62,622 bases of DNA from Clostridia bacterium (lineage in GTDB: Bacteria > Bacillota > Clostridia > Oscillospirales > Acutalibacteraceae). The notes below the pieces were generated by a model. The model was not told the origin of the DNA and searched no databases. It saw only the letters and a list, made by a program, of their open reading frames with translations. The position numbers were made by a program, and so were the translations under genes. The DNA lies in contig JAFQCT010000013.1 in the NCBI GenBank assembly GCA_017399405.1, positions 1-62,622 of the forward strand, read 5' to 3'. Shown here piece after piece: positions 43,041 to 52,273 of the stretch; position 1 is the first letter of the stretch; every line of letters begins with the position of its first letter.

Positions 43041-43985
43041 TTACTGCAACGCTTGAGCTATTGCAATCATTACAGGCATTGTAAGAATTGAAAGCACGCT
43101 TATAAAAGATGTTACCTTTGATGCAAGACCTGTATCACGGTCATATTTTGCCGCAAACATAACAGTATTGCTTGCAGTTGGTGCAGCTGCACTTAATACA
43201 CAAGCTACAAGTAATGTACCGCCAAATCCCATAAGTTTAAGTGAAACTACAGTAATAAGTGGTACTAAAATAATTTTCACAAGTGCTGAAACAAAAATTC
43301 TTTTATCTGAAAAGATTGTTTTCCAATCTGCCGCCGCAAGATATGTGCCGAACATTACCATTGCAAGTGGTGTATTAAGGTCTGCAAGGTATGAAACGGG
43401 TGCATAAATCACCTCAGGCAAATCCACCTGTAACAAGAAAAGCGGAAGACCGATTGCAACACCTAAAACACCCGGATTGGTAAGCAATTTTTTGAAATTA
43501 AACTTTTCGTTTTTGTCCCTTTTCTTCATTAAACCTGCACCGTGGATAAATGAAAGAAAATTAAATGGCACTAAAATTACTGAACAGTAGAATATGCCCT
43601 CGTCACCAAGCACTGCCTGTGCAAGAGGTAACGCCATATAACCTACATTACCGTAACAACAAGCATATTTGAAAATACAAGCAGTATCTTTATCGCTTTT
43701 ATTAAATAAGATTTTCGTAAAAATCATACCAACAATATGGAAGAAAATACCGCCTAAAAGTGCTTTAAGAAGTCCCCCTAAAGTATCGCGACTAAACTCC
43801 ATTCCAAGAAACGAACGGATTATAATTGCGGGGGCAACAATATAGAAAAGCAAATCGGTTGTAAGTCTTGACGCTTTTTCAGTATATATGCCTGTTTTAT
43901 GGCAGATAAGACCTACCATAGCAACAAGAAAAAGTATTACAACCTGTGTAAAGGCTGTTAAAACATTACTTAAGAATAACTCCAT
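43041..43985 (-). CDS. AEC-family (auxin efflux carrier-like) transporter
   Basis: 314 residues with about ten helices in two inverted halves. VAMVGLICHKTGIYTEKASR and the MFGTYLA / AAAPTASNTVMFA segments fit the AEC family (PF03547). Substrates in bacteria include malate and other organic anions. It lies just downstream of citrate synthase and a membrane protein on the same strand, which suits organic acid transport but does not prove it. Confidence 0.86.
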   Translation of the reverse strand: MELFLSNVLTAFTQVVILFLVAMVGLICHKTGIYTEKASRLTTDLLFYIVAPAIIIRSFLGMEFSRDTLGGLLKALLGGIFFHIVGMIFTKILFNKSDKDTACIFKYACCYGNVGYMALPLAQAVLGDEGIFYCSVILVPFNFLSFIHGAGLMKKRDKNEKFNFKKLLTNPGVLGVAIGLPLFLLQVDLPEVIYAPVSYLADLNTPLAMVMFGTYLAAADWKTIFSDKRIFVSALVKIILVPLITVVSLKLMGFGGTLLVACVLSAAAPTASNTVMFAAKYDRDTGLASKVTSFISVLSILTMPVMIAIAQALQ

Positions 43986-43991
43986 TATTTA

Positions 43992-44945
43992 TTACTCCGA
44001 TAAGAAATTATCATCAGTTTCCATTTCGTCATGAACTTCAACCTCTGCACCAAGAAGTTCTGCACTATCATTCTCTTTTGCACATTTAACAACATTGAAA
44101 ATATATGCAAATGCGAAAACTGCAAATCCTAAATCGCAAAGTGAGAAAGGATATTCGTCGGGTAATGCGTTAGCGTTACCTGTAATTACCATTAAAAGAC
44201 GAGGAAGGTTTGAAACAATACAGAAGAAAATTCCTACAAATCCTGATGCGAACAAAGTTCTCATAGCCTTGCTGTTTGCAAGTCCTGCACAAATTCTTGC
44301 AAATGAAAGCAAGAAAATCATCATAAATGTAATTGCGAAAAGTTCAAGCATTAAGTCAGAAACATTTACATAAGCTATTTTTCTCACAAAACGGATAACT
44401 ATTCTGCTCATTGCCCAGAAAAGCGGTGCAAGTGCTAAAAATTTATACTGTGAGTATGTTGTTCTGCCATCAACAAATGAAATACCGAAAATAATTATAT
44501 AAATTGCCGCAAGAATACCGAAAACGCTTTCAATAAGTAATGGCAACTGTGCCTGGTCCATTGTACCCATAATTGAAAGACCAACTGCAGTGAAACTTTT
44601 TGCGTTAATCAAAAATGTTGAAAGTGAAGAAACAACATCAAATATAATTCCACCTGCAAACACAAATGATGCAACTGCTAAAAACATATTTTTCTTGAAA
44701 GGTGATTTTGATGCAGGAACATTTTTTGCAAGAGTTGTAAGCACATAAGGTACTACAATTGCAAGACCTCCTAACACATACATAAGAGGAATTGACCAGT
44801 CAGTAACCCTGTAAAAACCTGTATTATTTTCAATAATGTTGAGAAGTTGATACATTCTGAAAGGCACTGCAACTGCCACAAGTCCTAAAATCACATAAAG
44901 TGAATACAAAGGATTTATTTTTTCGTATTTTCCTGTAATTTTCAT
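43992..44945 (-). CDS. Multi-pass membrane protein of unknown function
   Basis: 317 residues from the ATG at 44945, preceded by GAAAGGTAAG. An ORF extension upstream runs inside the citrate synthase gene and is rejected. About eight hydrophobic segments, including LYVILGLVAVAVPFRMYQLL and IIIFGISFVDG. The acidic tail ends DNFLSE. No family recognised. It starts 7 nt after citrate synthase stops and is followed by the AEC gene, so the three are co-transcribed. Confidence 0.75.
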   Translation of the reverse strand: MKITGKYEKINPLYSLYVILGLVAVAVPFRMYQLLNIIENNTGFYRVTDWSIPLMYVLGGLAIVVPYVLTTLAKNVPASKSPFKKNMFLAVASFVFAGGIIFDVVSSLSTFLINAKSFTAVGLSIMGTMDQAQLPLLIESVFGILAAIYIIIFGISFVDGRTTYSQYKFLALAPLFWAMSRIVIRFVRKIAYVNVSDLMLELFAITFMMIFLLSFARICAGLANSKAMRTLFASGFVGIFFCIVSNLPRLLMVITGNANALPDEYPFSLCDLGFAVFAFAYIFNVVKCAKENDSAELLGAEVEVHDEMETDDNFLSE

Positions 44946-44952
44946 ATTCTTC

Positions 44953-46368
44953 TTACCTTTCCTCAATAGGAATATACTCTTTCTGAATACCGTCAGTACG
45001 CACAATTCTTTCACTCATAGGAACATAAGCACGAGGAATTGTAGCATTCTTGTATGCAGGACGAATTATTCTGCCACCTGTTGTAATTTCTTCAATACGG
45101 TGTGCTGCCCAACCCGCTGAACGAGCCGCCATAAATAATGGTGTAAATAATTCCTTTGGAATACCAAGCATATCGTAAACAAGACCTGAATAAAGGTCCA
45201 CATTAGCACAGATTTTCTTGTTATTTCCGCGAAGTTTTGCGAAAAGTTCAGGTGTAAGAGACTCAATAAGATTAAGAAGTCTAAACTCATCTTCTCTGCC
45301 TTGTTCTTTTGAGAACTTGTCAGCATAACGACGAAGAATTACAGCACGAGGGTCAGAAAGTGTATAAACTGCGTGGCCCATACCGTAAATAAGACCACTA
45401 CCGTCACCCGCCTGCTTATTCATAATCTTTGTAAGATAATCGGCAACCTGACCTTCATCAGTAATATCATTTACATGTGCTTTAATATCTTCAACCATTT
45501 TATAAACTGCAATATTAGCACCACCGTGACGAGGTCCTTTAAGTGAACCTATACCCGCTGCAATTGCTGAATATGTATCAGTACCACTTGATGTGATACA
45601 ACGAGTTGTGAATGTTGAGTTATTACCGCCACCGTGTTCAGCGTGGATAATCAAACAGATGTCAAGAAGCTTTGCCTCTTCATCAGTAAACTGTTTATCA
45701 GGTCTTATTGAACGCAAAATGCTTTCAGCAGTACCTAACTCTTTTTTATTCTGGTGAAAGAACATACTCTTTTTATCATAAGCACGACGCTTAACCTGAT
45801 AAGCCGCAGTCATAATTGTAGGCAACTGTGCAATAAGCTGAATTGACTGACGAAGTACATTTTCAGGTGAAATATCATCAGGATTAGGGTCATAAGAATA
45901 AAGAGCAAGCACGCTACGAGCCGCCTTGTTCATAATATCAGGTGACGGTGCTTTCATAATCATATCTTCAATAAAGTCGTCAGGAAGTTCGCGACAAGTT
46001 GCAAGAACCTGACGAAAATGCTCAAGTTGTTCCTTTGTAGGAAGTGCACCGAACATTAAAAGCCATACAACTTCTTCGTAACCGAAGCGGTTTTCTTTTT
46101 CGCAGTTTTCTACAATATCTGTCATATTGATACCGCGATAAATAAGGCGACCGTGCTTTGGCACTTTTTCACCGTCGTCCATATAATAACCCTCAACAGA
46201 GCATACGCGTGTAAGACCTGCAAGCACACCTGTTCCGTCTGCGTTACGAAGTCCACGCTTTACATCAAATCTGTGATAATATTCAGGATTTATATAGTTA
46301 TTTTTACGAAGCTCTTCGCATAAAGTTGAAAGAGCGTCATTGGAGATACTTGAAATATATTCTGACAT
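44953..46368 (-). CDS. gltA: Citrate synthase
   Basis: 471 residues, longer than the usual 380-430. HAEHGGGNNSTFTTR and YGMGHAVYTLSDPRA hold the two catalytic histidines, and ICANVDLYSGLVYDMLG the catalytic Asp. GSLKGPRHGGAN is the CoA-site loop. It condenses acetyl-CoA with oxaloacetate. The N-terminal extension (about 60 residues, including RGLRNADGTGV) is common in clostridial Si-type enzymes. The ribosome site AAGGAGGT is strong. It leads an operon with a membrane protein and the AEC carrier. Confidence 0.94.
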   Translation of the reverse strand: MSEYISSISNDALSTLCEELRKNNYINPEYYHRFDVKRGLRNADGTGVLAGLTRVCSVEGYYMDDGEKVPKHGRLIYRGINMTDIVENCEKENRFGYEEVVWLLMFGALPTKEQLEHFRQVLATCRELPDDFIEDMIMKAPSPDIMNKAARSVLALYSYDPNPDDISPENVLRQSIQLIAQLPTIMTAAYQVKRRAYDKKSMFFHQNKKELGTAESILRSIRPDKQFTDEEAKLLDICLIIHAEHGGGNNSTFTTRCITSSGTDTYSAIAAGIGSLKGPRHGGANIAVYKMVEDIKAHVNDITDEGQVADYLTKIMNKQAGDGSGLIYGMGHAVYTLSDPRAVILRRYADKFSKEQGREDEFRLLNLIESLTPELFAKLRGNNKKICANVDLYSGLVYDMLGIPKELFTPLFMAARSAGWAAHRIEEITTGGRIIRPAYKNATIPRAYVPMSERIVRTDGIQKEYIPIEER

Positions 46369-46481
46369 AAAATTTTACCTCCTTGTAGAAAATTTCGATA
46401 GTTTTCCAATATATACAATTATACATCGTATATTTTAATACATTTAAGGCTTAAAGTCAATAAAAAGGGAGATATAAAAAT

Positions 46482-47477
46482 ATGAAAAGTTATAGTGTTA
46501 TCTGCTTTTTTCTGTCACTTGCTATGATACTTTTTCCACTTGTTTCAGTTGAAAAGGCAACCAATGTATTCAAGAAAGAGTTTGTGATTACAGAAGAATC
46601 CGAGACAACTGAAAAAAGTGAAGAAACCGAAACAGAAAACTCTACCGTAAAAGTTATGAATGCCAGCAGTAAAAATATTACGGAAATGAGCCTTGAAGAT
46701 TATCTTATCGGCGTTGTTGCTGCTGAAATAAACCCCGCCTATCACGAAGAAGCAATCAAAGCACAGGTGGTTGCTGCACACACTAAACTTGAGTACACAA
46801 AATTGCATAAAACAGATAATCTTGCAGAGGCTGATATTACTGATAGTGCTGCAACTCATCAAGGTTTTTTGACAGATGATGAGCAAGAAGAAAAATGGGG
46901 CGAAAATTACAAGACATATAGGGAAAAACTTGAAAAATGTGTAGAAGAAGTTATGAATGTGATAATCATATATGATAATGAGCCTATAAACGCAGTTTTT
47001 CACGCAATTTCTAACGGACAAACTGAAAACGCAACTGATGTATGGGGTGGTGAATACCCGTATCTTGTATCTGTGCAGAGTGTTGGAGACAAACTCTCTC
47101 CCGCCTACAAATCAGAAGTAACCGTCACAAGTGATGATTTCAAGAAAAAAGTCACCGAAAATGGAGCCAAATTAGGTGACGAGCCTTCAAAATGGGTAGA
47201 AAAAATCACCAATACCGATACGGGTATGGTGAAAGAAATAATAATTGGCGGTAAGAGTTTCAAGGGTACTGAAATCCGCACGCTTTTTGACCTTAAAAGC
47301 AGTACATTCGCAGTGAAATATAATGATGAAAACTTTATTTTTACCGTTTGCGGTTACGGTCATGGTGTTGGAATGAGCCAATATGGTGCAAACTATATGG
47401 CACAGCAAGGGTTAAGCTACGAACAAATTTTAAGTCATTATTATACAAATGCGAAATGCGAAATTCGTAATGCGTAA
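46482..47477 (+). CDS. spoIID: SpoIID/LytB-domain sporulation protein
   Basis: 331 residues. One N-terminal membrane helix (1-22) and a Glu/Thr-rich linker precede the SpoIID domain: EDYLIGVVAAEINPAYHEEA (catalytic Glu region), AISNGQTENATDVWGGEYPY and CGYGHGVGMSQYGANYMA. SpoIID is a lytic transglycosylase acting on denuded glycan during engulfment. The final residues (KCEIRNA) and the stop are read from the dispersed AATTCGTAATGC repeat. Whether this is SpoIID itself or a paralog cannot be settled here. Confidence 0.88.
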   Translation: MKSYSVICFFLSLAMILFPLVSVEKATNVFKKEFVITEESETTEKSEETETENSTVKVMNASSKNITEMSLEDYLIGVVAAEINPAYHEEAIKAQVVAAHTKLEYTKLHKTDNLAEADITDSAATHQGFLTDDEQEEKWGENYKTYREKLEKCVEEVMNVIIIYDNEPINAVFHAISNGQTENATDVWGGEYPYLVSVQSVGDKLSPAYKSEVTVTSDDFKKKVTENGAKLGDEPSKWVEKITNTDTGMVKEIIIGGKSFKGTEIRTLFDLKSSTFAVKYNDENFIFTVCGYGHGVGMSQYGANYMAQQGLSYEQILSHYYTNAKCEIRNA

Positions 47478-47510
47478 TTATTTTATTGTTTGATGAATTG
47501 GAGTTTGTCA
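47455..47510. repeat. Composite dispersed repeat at the spoIID end
   Basis: AAATGCGAAATGCG, AAATTCGTAATGCG and TAATTATT words run through the stop codon. AATTGGAGTTTGTC follows at 47496-47509. The same modules occur at 22984. Confidence 0.7.
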
Positions 47511-47579
47511 AATAAAACCTTTTCAACTTTTCACTTGTAAAACAATTCAATAAATGCTATTATAATATTCGGTGATATT

Positions 47580-48488
47580 ATGAAAATCTACAATTCTGTA
47601 ACCGAGTTAATTGGCAATACTCCGTTACTGAAAATCAAAACAAATACAAATGCAAATATTTTTGCAAAACTTGAGTGTTTTAACCCTGCGGGTAGTGCCA
47701 AGGACCGTGTTGCATACTCAATTATTAAAGATGCTGAAGAAAAAGGCATATTAAAAAAAGGCTCAACAATTATTGAGCCAACAAGCGGTAATACGGGTAT
47801 AGGAATTGCATCTATGGGCGTTTCTCGCGGATATCGTGTAATTATTGTAATGCCTGATACAATGTCAGTTGAACGCAGAAAACTTATGACCGCTTACGGT
47901 GCAGAGTTAGTGCTTACTGACGGTAGTCTTGGTATGAATGGTGCAATCGCAAAGGCAGAAGAATTGCAAAAAGAAATTTCAAATAGCATTGTGGCAGGTC
48001 AGTTTGTAAACCCCGCAAATGCTATGGCACACTACAAAACAACAGGCCCTGAAATCTGGAATGATACTGACGGTAAAATTGATGTTTTTGTGGCAGGCGT
48101 CGGCACAGGCGGAACAATTACAGGGGTAGGGGAATACCTTAAAGAGCAAAATCCTCATATTGAAATCGTAGCAATTGAGCCTGATACATCAGCAGTTTTG
48201 TCGGGTGAAAGTGCGGGTGCTCATAAATTACAGGGTATTGGTGCAGGATTTATACCTGAAGTCCTTAACATAAAAGTTATTGATAAGATTATAAAAGTTA
48301 GTGCAGAAAATGCTTATAATACAGCTCGCAACCTTGCAAAAAGTGAGGGCATACTTGTTGGTATTTCATCAGGTGCAGCCCTTTACGGTGCGTTGACACT
48401 TGCAGAAAAAGAAGAATACAAAGGCAAAAATATTGTAGTTCTTCTTCCCGATACCGGCGACAGATATTTGTCGACTGATTTATATTAG
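47580..48488 (+). CDS. cysK: Cysteine synthase (O-acetylserine sulfhydrylase)
   Basis: 302 residues. FNPAGSAKDRVAY has the PLP-binding Lys, EPTSGNTGIGIAS is the substrate-binding loop and GVGTGGTITGVG the phosphate-binding glycine loop. It makes cysteine from O-acetylserine and sulfide. No O-acetyltransferase (cysE) is next to it. The ribosome site GGTGAT is close to the ATG. Confidence 0.95.
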   Translation: MKIYNSVTELIGNTPLLKIKTNTNANIFAKLECFNPAGSAKDRVAYSIIKDAEEKGILKKGSTIIEPTSGNTGIGIASMGVSRGYRVIIVMPDTMSVERRKLMTAYGAELVLTDGSLGMNGAIAKAEELQKEISNSIVAGQFVNPANAMAHYKTTGPEIWNDTDGKIDVFVAGVGTGGTITGVGEYLKEQNPHIEIVAIEPDTSAVLSGESAGAHKLQGIGAGFIPEVLNIKVIDKIIKVSAENAYNTARNLAKSEGILVGISSGAALYGALTLAEKEEYKGKNIVVLLPDTGDRYLSTDLY

Positions 48489-48495
48489 AAATAAA

Positions 48496-48523
48496 CAAAA
48501 AAGCCTCCGTAGTGGAGGCTTTT
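48496..48523. terminator. Bidirectional terminator between convergent genes
   Basis: AAGCCTCC pairs GGAGGCTT around GTAGT, with six A before and four T after. Confidence 0.9.
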
Positions 48524-48528
48524 ATAAT

Positions 48529-49080
48529 TTATAATGCTTTACCGTCTTTTGTGAAAAGTGGCAACTCTTCAAGATAGATTATATCGTCACGCTTTGCTGC
48601 ATCGCCTTCAGCAAGAATAAACATTTTTCCGCAAACAATACCACCTGCATCATTAACGAGTTTTTCAACTGCTGCAAGTGACTGTCCCAAAGACACAACA
48701 TCGTCAACTATAAGGATTTTCTTACCTTTCATAAGTTCAGCGTCTGCCTTATCAAGATAAAGTTTTTGTTCACCTTCAGTTGTGATTGAGTTTACAGTTG
48801 ACTCAAAAACGCCTGTCATATAAAGTTTTGGCTTTTTGCGTGCTACAAAATATTTTTCGTTGTTTTGAAGCCTTGCCATTTCGTGTGCAAGCGGAATGCC
48901 CTTTGCTTCTGCTGTGATTATGTAATCATATTCGGGGGCTTTTTCAAGTAATTCCTTTGCACAAGCAGTTGTAAGTTCCGGGTCACCGAAAATTACAAAT
49001 CCTGCAATATTGAGTTCATCGTTAAGAGGACAAAGAGGTAAATGACGCTCAAGTCCTGCAATAGTCATTTTGTGAAACAT
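48529..49080 (-). CDS. Adenine/xanthine-type phosphoribosyltransferase
   Basis: 183 residues from the ATG at 49080, which GAAAGGGA precedes. The longer ORF upstream has no ribosome site. ILIVDDVVSLGQSLAAVEKL is a PRPP loop with both acidic residues but GQS in place of TGGT. YIITAEAKGIPLAHEMAR and YFVARKKPKLYM match the APRT/XPRT layout. It salvages a purine base or related compound with PRPP. Exact base unknown. Confidence 0.85.
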   Translation of the reverse strand: MFHKMTIAGLERHLPLCPLNDELNIAGFVIFGDPELTTACAKELLEKAPEYDYIITAEAKGIPLAHEMARLQNNEKYFVARKKPKLYMTGVFESTVNSITTEGEQKLYLDKADAELMKGKKILIVDDVVSLGQSLAAVEKLVNDAGGIVCGKMFILAEGDAAKRDDIIYLEELPLFTKDGKAL

Positions 49081-49150
49081 AATCCATTTCCCTTTCATTA
49101 TAAAATAGAAAACGGCGGATTTCCCCATCCACCGTTCCTTTGTTTGTTGT

Positions 49151-49438
49151 TTAGTTTGCTAATGCACGGCTAAGCCATACTTCTGCAATATCAAGAGCCG
49201 CATAAAGCCCTTTCTTTTCACTTGATTTTACAATTCTCTCACGAGCACTAACATTAGGGTCAGTATTAAGTAACTGAATTGACACTTTAGATGCAACTTC
49301 CACATCACCAACAGGTTTTGTTGCAAGAATCTGCATCATAATAACATAATTCTCTGAAGCGTCACCGTAATAAAGAGTGTTACCGTTACGAACTAATGGT
49401 TTGCCTTTATATGTGAGAAACTTACTTTTCTCTGCCAT
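49151..49438 (-). CDS. Conserved small protein downstream of ireB
   Basis: 95 residues. KFLTYKGKPLVRNGNTLYYG and the ENYVIMMQILATKPVGDVEV segment give a beta-rich start, with a C-terminal helix. No signal, membrane or metal motif. It lies 11 nt after ireB on the same strand, so it is probably co-transcribed. The family is not recognised with confidence. Confidence 0.7.
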   Translation of the reverse strand: MAEKSKFLTYKGKPLVRNGNTLYYGDASENYVIMMQILATKPVGDVEVASKVSIQLLNTDPNVSARERIVKSSEKKGLYAALDIAEVWLSRALAN

Positions 49439-49449
49439 AATTATACCTC

Positions 49450-49710
49450 TTACTTCTTTGAATTTTTAAGATATTCTTTTACAAGGTCTTGTAAAAGTTC
49501 ATCTCTGTCAAGGCGGCGGATAAGACTTCTCGCATTATTGTGAGTTGTGATATATGTTGGGTCTTCTGAAAGAATGTAACCAACAATTTGGTTAATAGGG
49601 TTGTAACCTTTTTCAACCAATGCGTCATAAACAGAAACAAGAATCTGACGAGTTGTTTCTTCACGCTCATCCTTTAATGAAAATTGAATGGTCTTGTTTG
49701 GGTCAAGCAT
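49450..49710 (-). CDS. ireB: IreB-family regulatory phosphoprotein (UPF0297)
   Basis: 86 residues, the family length. [20 protein letters not shown] and [20 protein letters not shown] are near-invariant in the family. In Enterococcus faecalis, IreB is a substrate of the IreK Ser/Thr kinase and negatively controls cephalosporin tolerance. The ribosome site is GGAGGTGG. The usual ruvX partner is not present next to it. Confidence 0.95.
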   Translation of the reverse strand: MLDPNKTIQFSLKDEREETTRQILVSVYDALVEKGYNPINQIVGYILSEDPTYITTHNNARSLIRRLDRDELLQDLVKEYLKNSKK

Positions 49711-49787
49711 TCACGCCACCTCCGTAGTAATAATTGAATATATTATATACTTTATTTTGTAAAAAAACAATACTAAAAACAAAAAAA

Positions 49788-49866
49788 GTGCAGAATGCAG
49801 AACGCAGAGTGCAGAACGAATAGTTTGCAAAGAAAACTCTGCACTTTGCACTCTACACTCTGCACT
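49788..49866. repeat. Long imperfect hairpin of GCAGA/TCTGC repeat words
   Basis: AGTGCAGA, ATGCAGA, ACGCAGAGTGCAGA on the left faces TCTGCACTTTGCAC and TCTACACTCTGCACT on the right, roughly 23 of 29 positions paired. It fills the ireB-pheT gap. Confidence 0.7.
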
Positions 49867-49893
49867 AAAAAACTCCCCGAAGGGAGTTTTTTA
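49867..49893. terminator. Intrinsic terminator of pheST
   Basis: AAAAAACTCCC pairs GGGAGTTTTTT around a CGAA tetraloop. It lies 3 nt past the pheT stop on the minus strand. Confidence 0.92.
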
Positions 49894-49895
49894 AT

Positions 49896-52256
49896 TTAAG
49901 ATTTAAGTGCAATATTCTCTTTTGCAAGTGCCTCAATAATACCATTTGCAACTTCCATAACTTCTTCAGTTGTGAGAGTTTTCTGTGGGTTAGAGAATGT
50001 AAGTCTTACTGTGATACTCTTACCGTTTTCGTCACGGTATGTGTCAACAACCTGCACATTCTTAATAAGTTCGCAGTTAGCATCTTTGATTGCCTTGCCG
50101 ATTGGTGCGAATGTTTCGCTCATAAATGAAAGGTCAATTTCCATATTAGGGAACTTTGAAGGCTCTTCATAGTGAATGCCTGCGTCTGCAACTTCAGTAA
50201 GCATAGGCACATCAATTTCAGCAAACACGATAGATGCTTTCTTGTCAATCTTTTTAGCAACTGTTGGGTGAACAACACCGATTTTACCAAGAACTACGCC
50301 ATCACAAGAAATTGCGTTAAGGTTTCTTGGGTGTTCGTAGCTGAGTGTTGCTTCCATTGGAGTAAAGTTAAGAGCTTTGTGCTTAATGTTGTCAGAAATA
50401 ACTGAAAGCATTGTTGCAAGTTCAACATAAAGTGATTCAAGAGATTTTGTTTTACTGTAAAGTGTAACGCAAAGTTTCTTTCTCTCGTTGCAAAGTCCGT
50501 CAGATTTAAGACCATCAACAGTTCTGCCGATTTCAAACACACCAAAATCAGTACTGAAATTAGTATTTGTCTTAACCTGACAAAGTTGTGTAGGAATAAT
50601 TGATTTACGGATTGTTTCAATATTAGGATTTGTAGCACCTTGAAGTTTGATATTTTCTTCAATATCCATACCCAATGCCTTGTATTCATCGTAATACTGC
50701 CATACATAAGAATGTAATTCGTGAAGTGAATAACGGTGAACAAGAATATCCTTAATTCTGTCTTCAACTGTCTTTTCTGCCTTTGCACGAACAGGGTAGA
50801 GTGGTGCAGCTGCTGTATGAATATCAAAGTTGTCGTAACCGTAAATTCGAGTGATTTCTTCAACAATGTCAGCCTTGATTGTAACATCTTTTGTTGCTCT
50901 CCAAGAAGGTACTTCTACTGTGAAGTTGTCACCATCGTTAGATGCCTTGAAACCGAGAGAGTTAAGAGTATTTACGATTGTATCGTTTGCTATTTCAATA
51001 CCTGTGTACTTGTCAATAAATGCCTTGTCAAAGTCAAGTGTTACTTTTGGGTATTTATAAGCATATTCGTCAGTAAGTGCTGACACAACTTTTGCATCTG
51101 GGTCAATACTAACAAGAAGATTAACAAATCTTGCGATTGCAGGAACTGTCATTTCAGGGTCAAGACACTTTTCATAACGGTTTGAAGCGTCAGTACGGTG
51201 ACCAAGACGAACAGTAGATTTACGGATTGACGCAGCATTGAATGTTGCTGATTCAAGGGTCAGAGTTGTTGTATCTTCTACGATTTCTGAGTCCAAACCA
51301 CCCATAATACCTGCAATAGCAACAGGAGTGTTGTCGTTGCAAATCATAAGAGTGTTTTCGTCAATGTTTCTGTCAACACCATCAAGAGTTTGGAATGTGA
51401 AAGGTTCTGCAAAACACTTAATGCGGATTTTTTCAACTTTTCTTGAGTCGAAAGCGTGCATTGGTTGACCCATTTCAAGCATCAAGTAGTTTGTAAGGTC
51501 AGCAAGTAAGTTAATGCCACGCATACCGCAGTAGTAAAGACGAATTCTCATATTTACAGGGCTTACATTCTTTGTAATGTTTTCAACCTGTAAGCAAGAA
51601 TAACGCTGACAAAGGTCATCTTCAATCTTCAAATCAACTTTTGGAAGATTGTTATATTGAGATAAGTCAACCTGTGGTAATGGTTTTAATTCGCGACCTG
51701 CAAGGGAAGCAAATTCACGGGCAATACCATAATGACCCCAAAGGTCAGGACGGTTTGTAAGTGACTTATTGTCAACCTCAAAAACAATATCGTCGATTTC
51801 GTAGATATCTTTAAGGTCAGTACCGTTTACTACATCATCAGTAATGTCCATAATGCCTGAGTTATCGTCAGAAATGCCGATTTCCTTTTCAGAACAGCAC
51901 ATACCGTTTGACATAAAGCCTGCAAGTGGGCGAGGTGCAATTTCAATTTCACCAATCTTTGCACCAACCTTTGCGAATGCAGTTTTCATACCAACGCGTA
52001 CATTTGGTGCACCACATACAACATCAACGAGTTCTGCTTCACCAATATCTACTTTAAGAAGGTGGAGTTTTTCTGATTTTGGATGGTCTTCAACAGATTT
52101 GATTTCTGCAACAACAATACCGCTGAAATCACTACCCTTGAAGAAAATTTCGTTTTCAACTTCAGCAGTTGAAAGTGAGAATTTACGGATTAACTCCATT
52201 TTGTCAAGACCTGTAAGGTCAACGAAATCGCTAATCCAGTTCATTGATAAAAACAT
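49896..52256 (-). CDS. pheT: Phenylalanyl-tRNA synthetase beta subunit
   Basis: 786 residues. An N-terminal tRNA-binding OB domain (about 40-150, VVAEIKSVEDHPKSEKLHLL) is followed by B3/B4 editing domain segments, B5 (GYDNFDIHTAA region) and the C-terminal anticodon-binding FDX-ACB domain (EPSKFPNMEIDLSFM, VVDTYRDENGKSITVRLTF). The length and order match the full-length bacterial subunit. It works with PheS as alpha2beta2. The 17-nt pheS-pheT gap shows one operon under the T-box leader. Confidence 0.96.
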   Translation of the reverse strand: MFLSMNWISDFVDLTGLDKMELIRKFSLSTAEVENEIFFKGSDFSGIVVAEIKSVEDHPKSEKLHLLKVDIGEAELVDVVCGAPNVRVGMKTAFAKVGAKIGEIEIAPRPLAGFMSNGMCCSEKEIGISDDNSGIMDITDDVVNGTDLKDIYEIDDIVFEVDNKSLTNRPDLWGHYGIAREFASLAGRELKPLPQVDLSQYNNLPKVDLKIEDDLCQRYSCLQVENITKNVSPVNMRIRLYYCGMRGINLLADLTNYLMLEMGQPMHAFDSRKVEKIRIKCFAEPFTFQTLDGVDRNIDENTLMICNDNTPVAIAGIMGGLDSEIVEDTTTLTLESATFNAASIRKSTVRLGHRTDASNRYEKCLDPEMTVPAIARFVNLLVSIDPDAKVVSALTDEYAYKYPKVTLDFDKAFIDKYTGIEIANDTIVNTLNSLGFKASNDGDNFTVEVPSWRATKDVTIKADIVEEITRIYGYDNFDIHTAAAPLYPVRAKAEKTVEDRIKDILVHRYSLHELHSYVWQYYDEYKALGMDIEENIKLQGATNPNIETIRKSIIPTQLCQVKTNTNFSTDFGVFEIGRTVDGLKSDGLCNERKKLCVTLYSKTKSLESLYVELATMLSVISDNIKHKALNFTPMEATLSYEHPRNLNAISCDGVVLGKIGVVHPTVAKKIDKKASIVFAEIDVPMLTEVADAGIHYEEPSKFPNMEIDLSFMSETFAPIGKAIKDANCELIKNVQVVDTYRDENGKSITVRLTFSNPQKTLTTEEVMEVANGIIEALAKENIALKS

Positions 52257-52273
52257 AATTTACTCCTCCTTCC

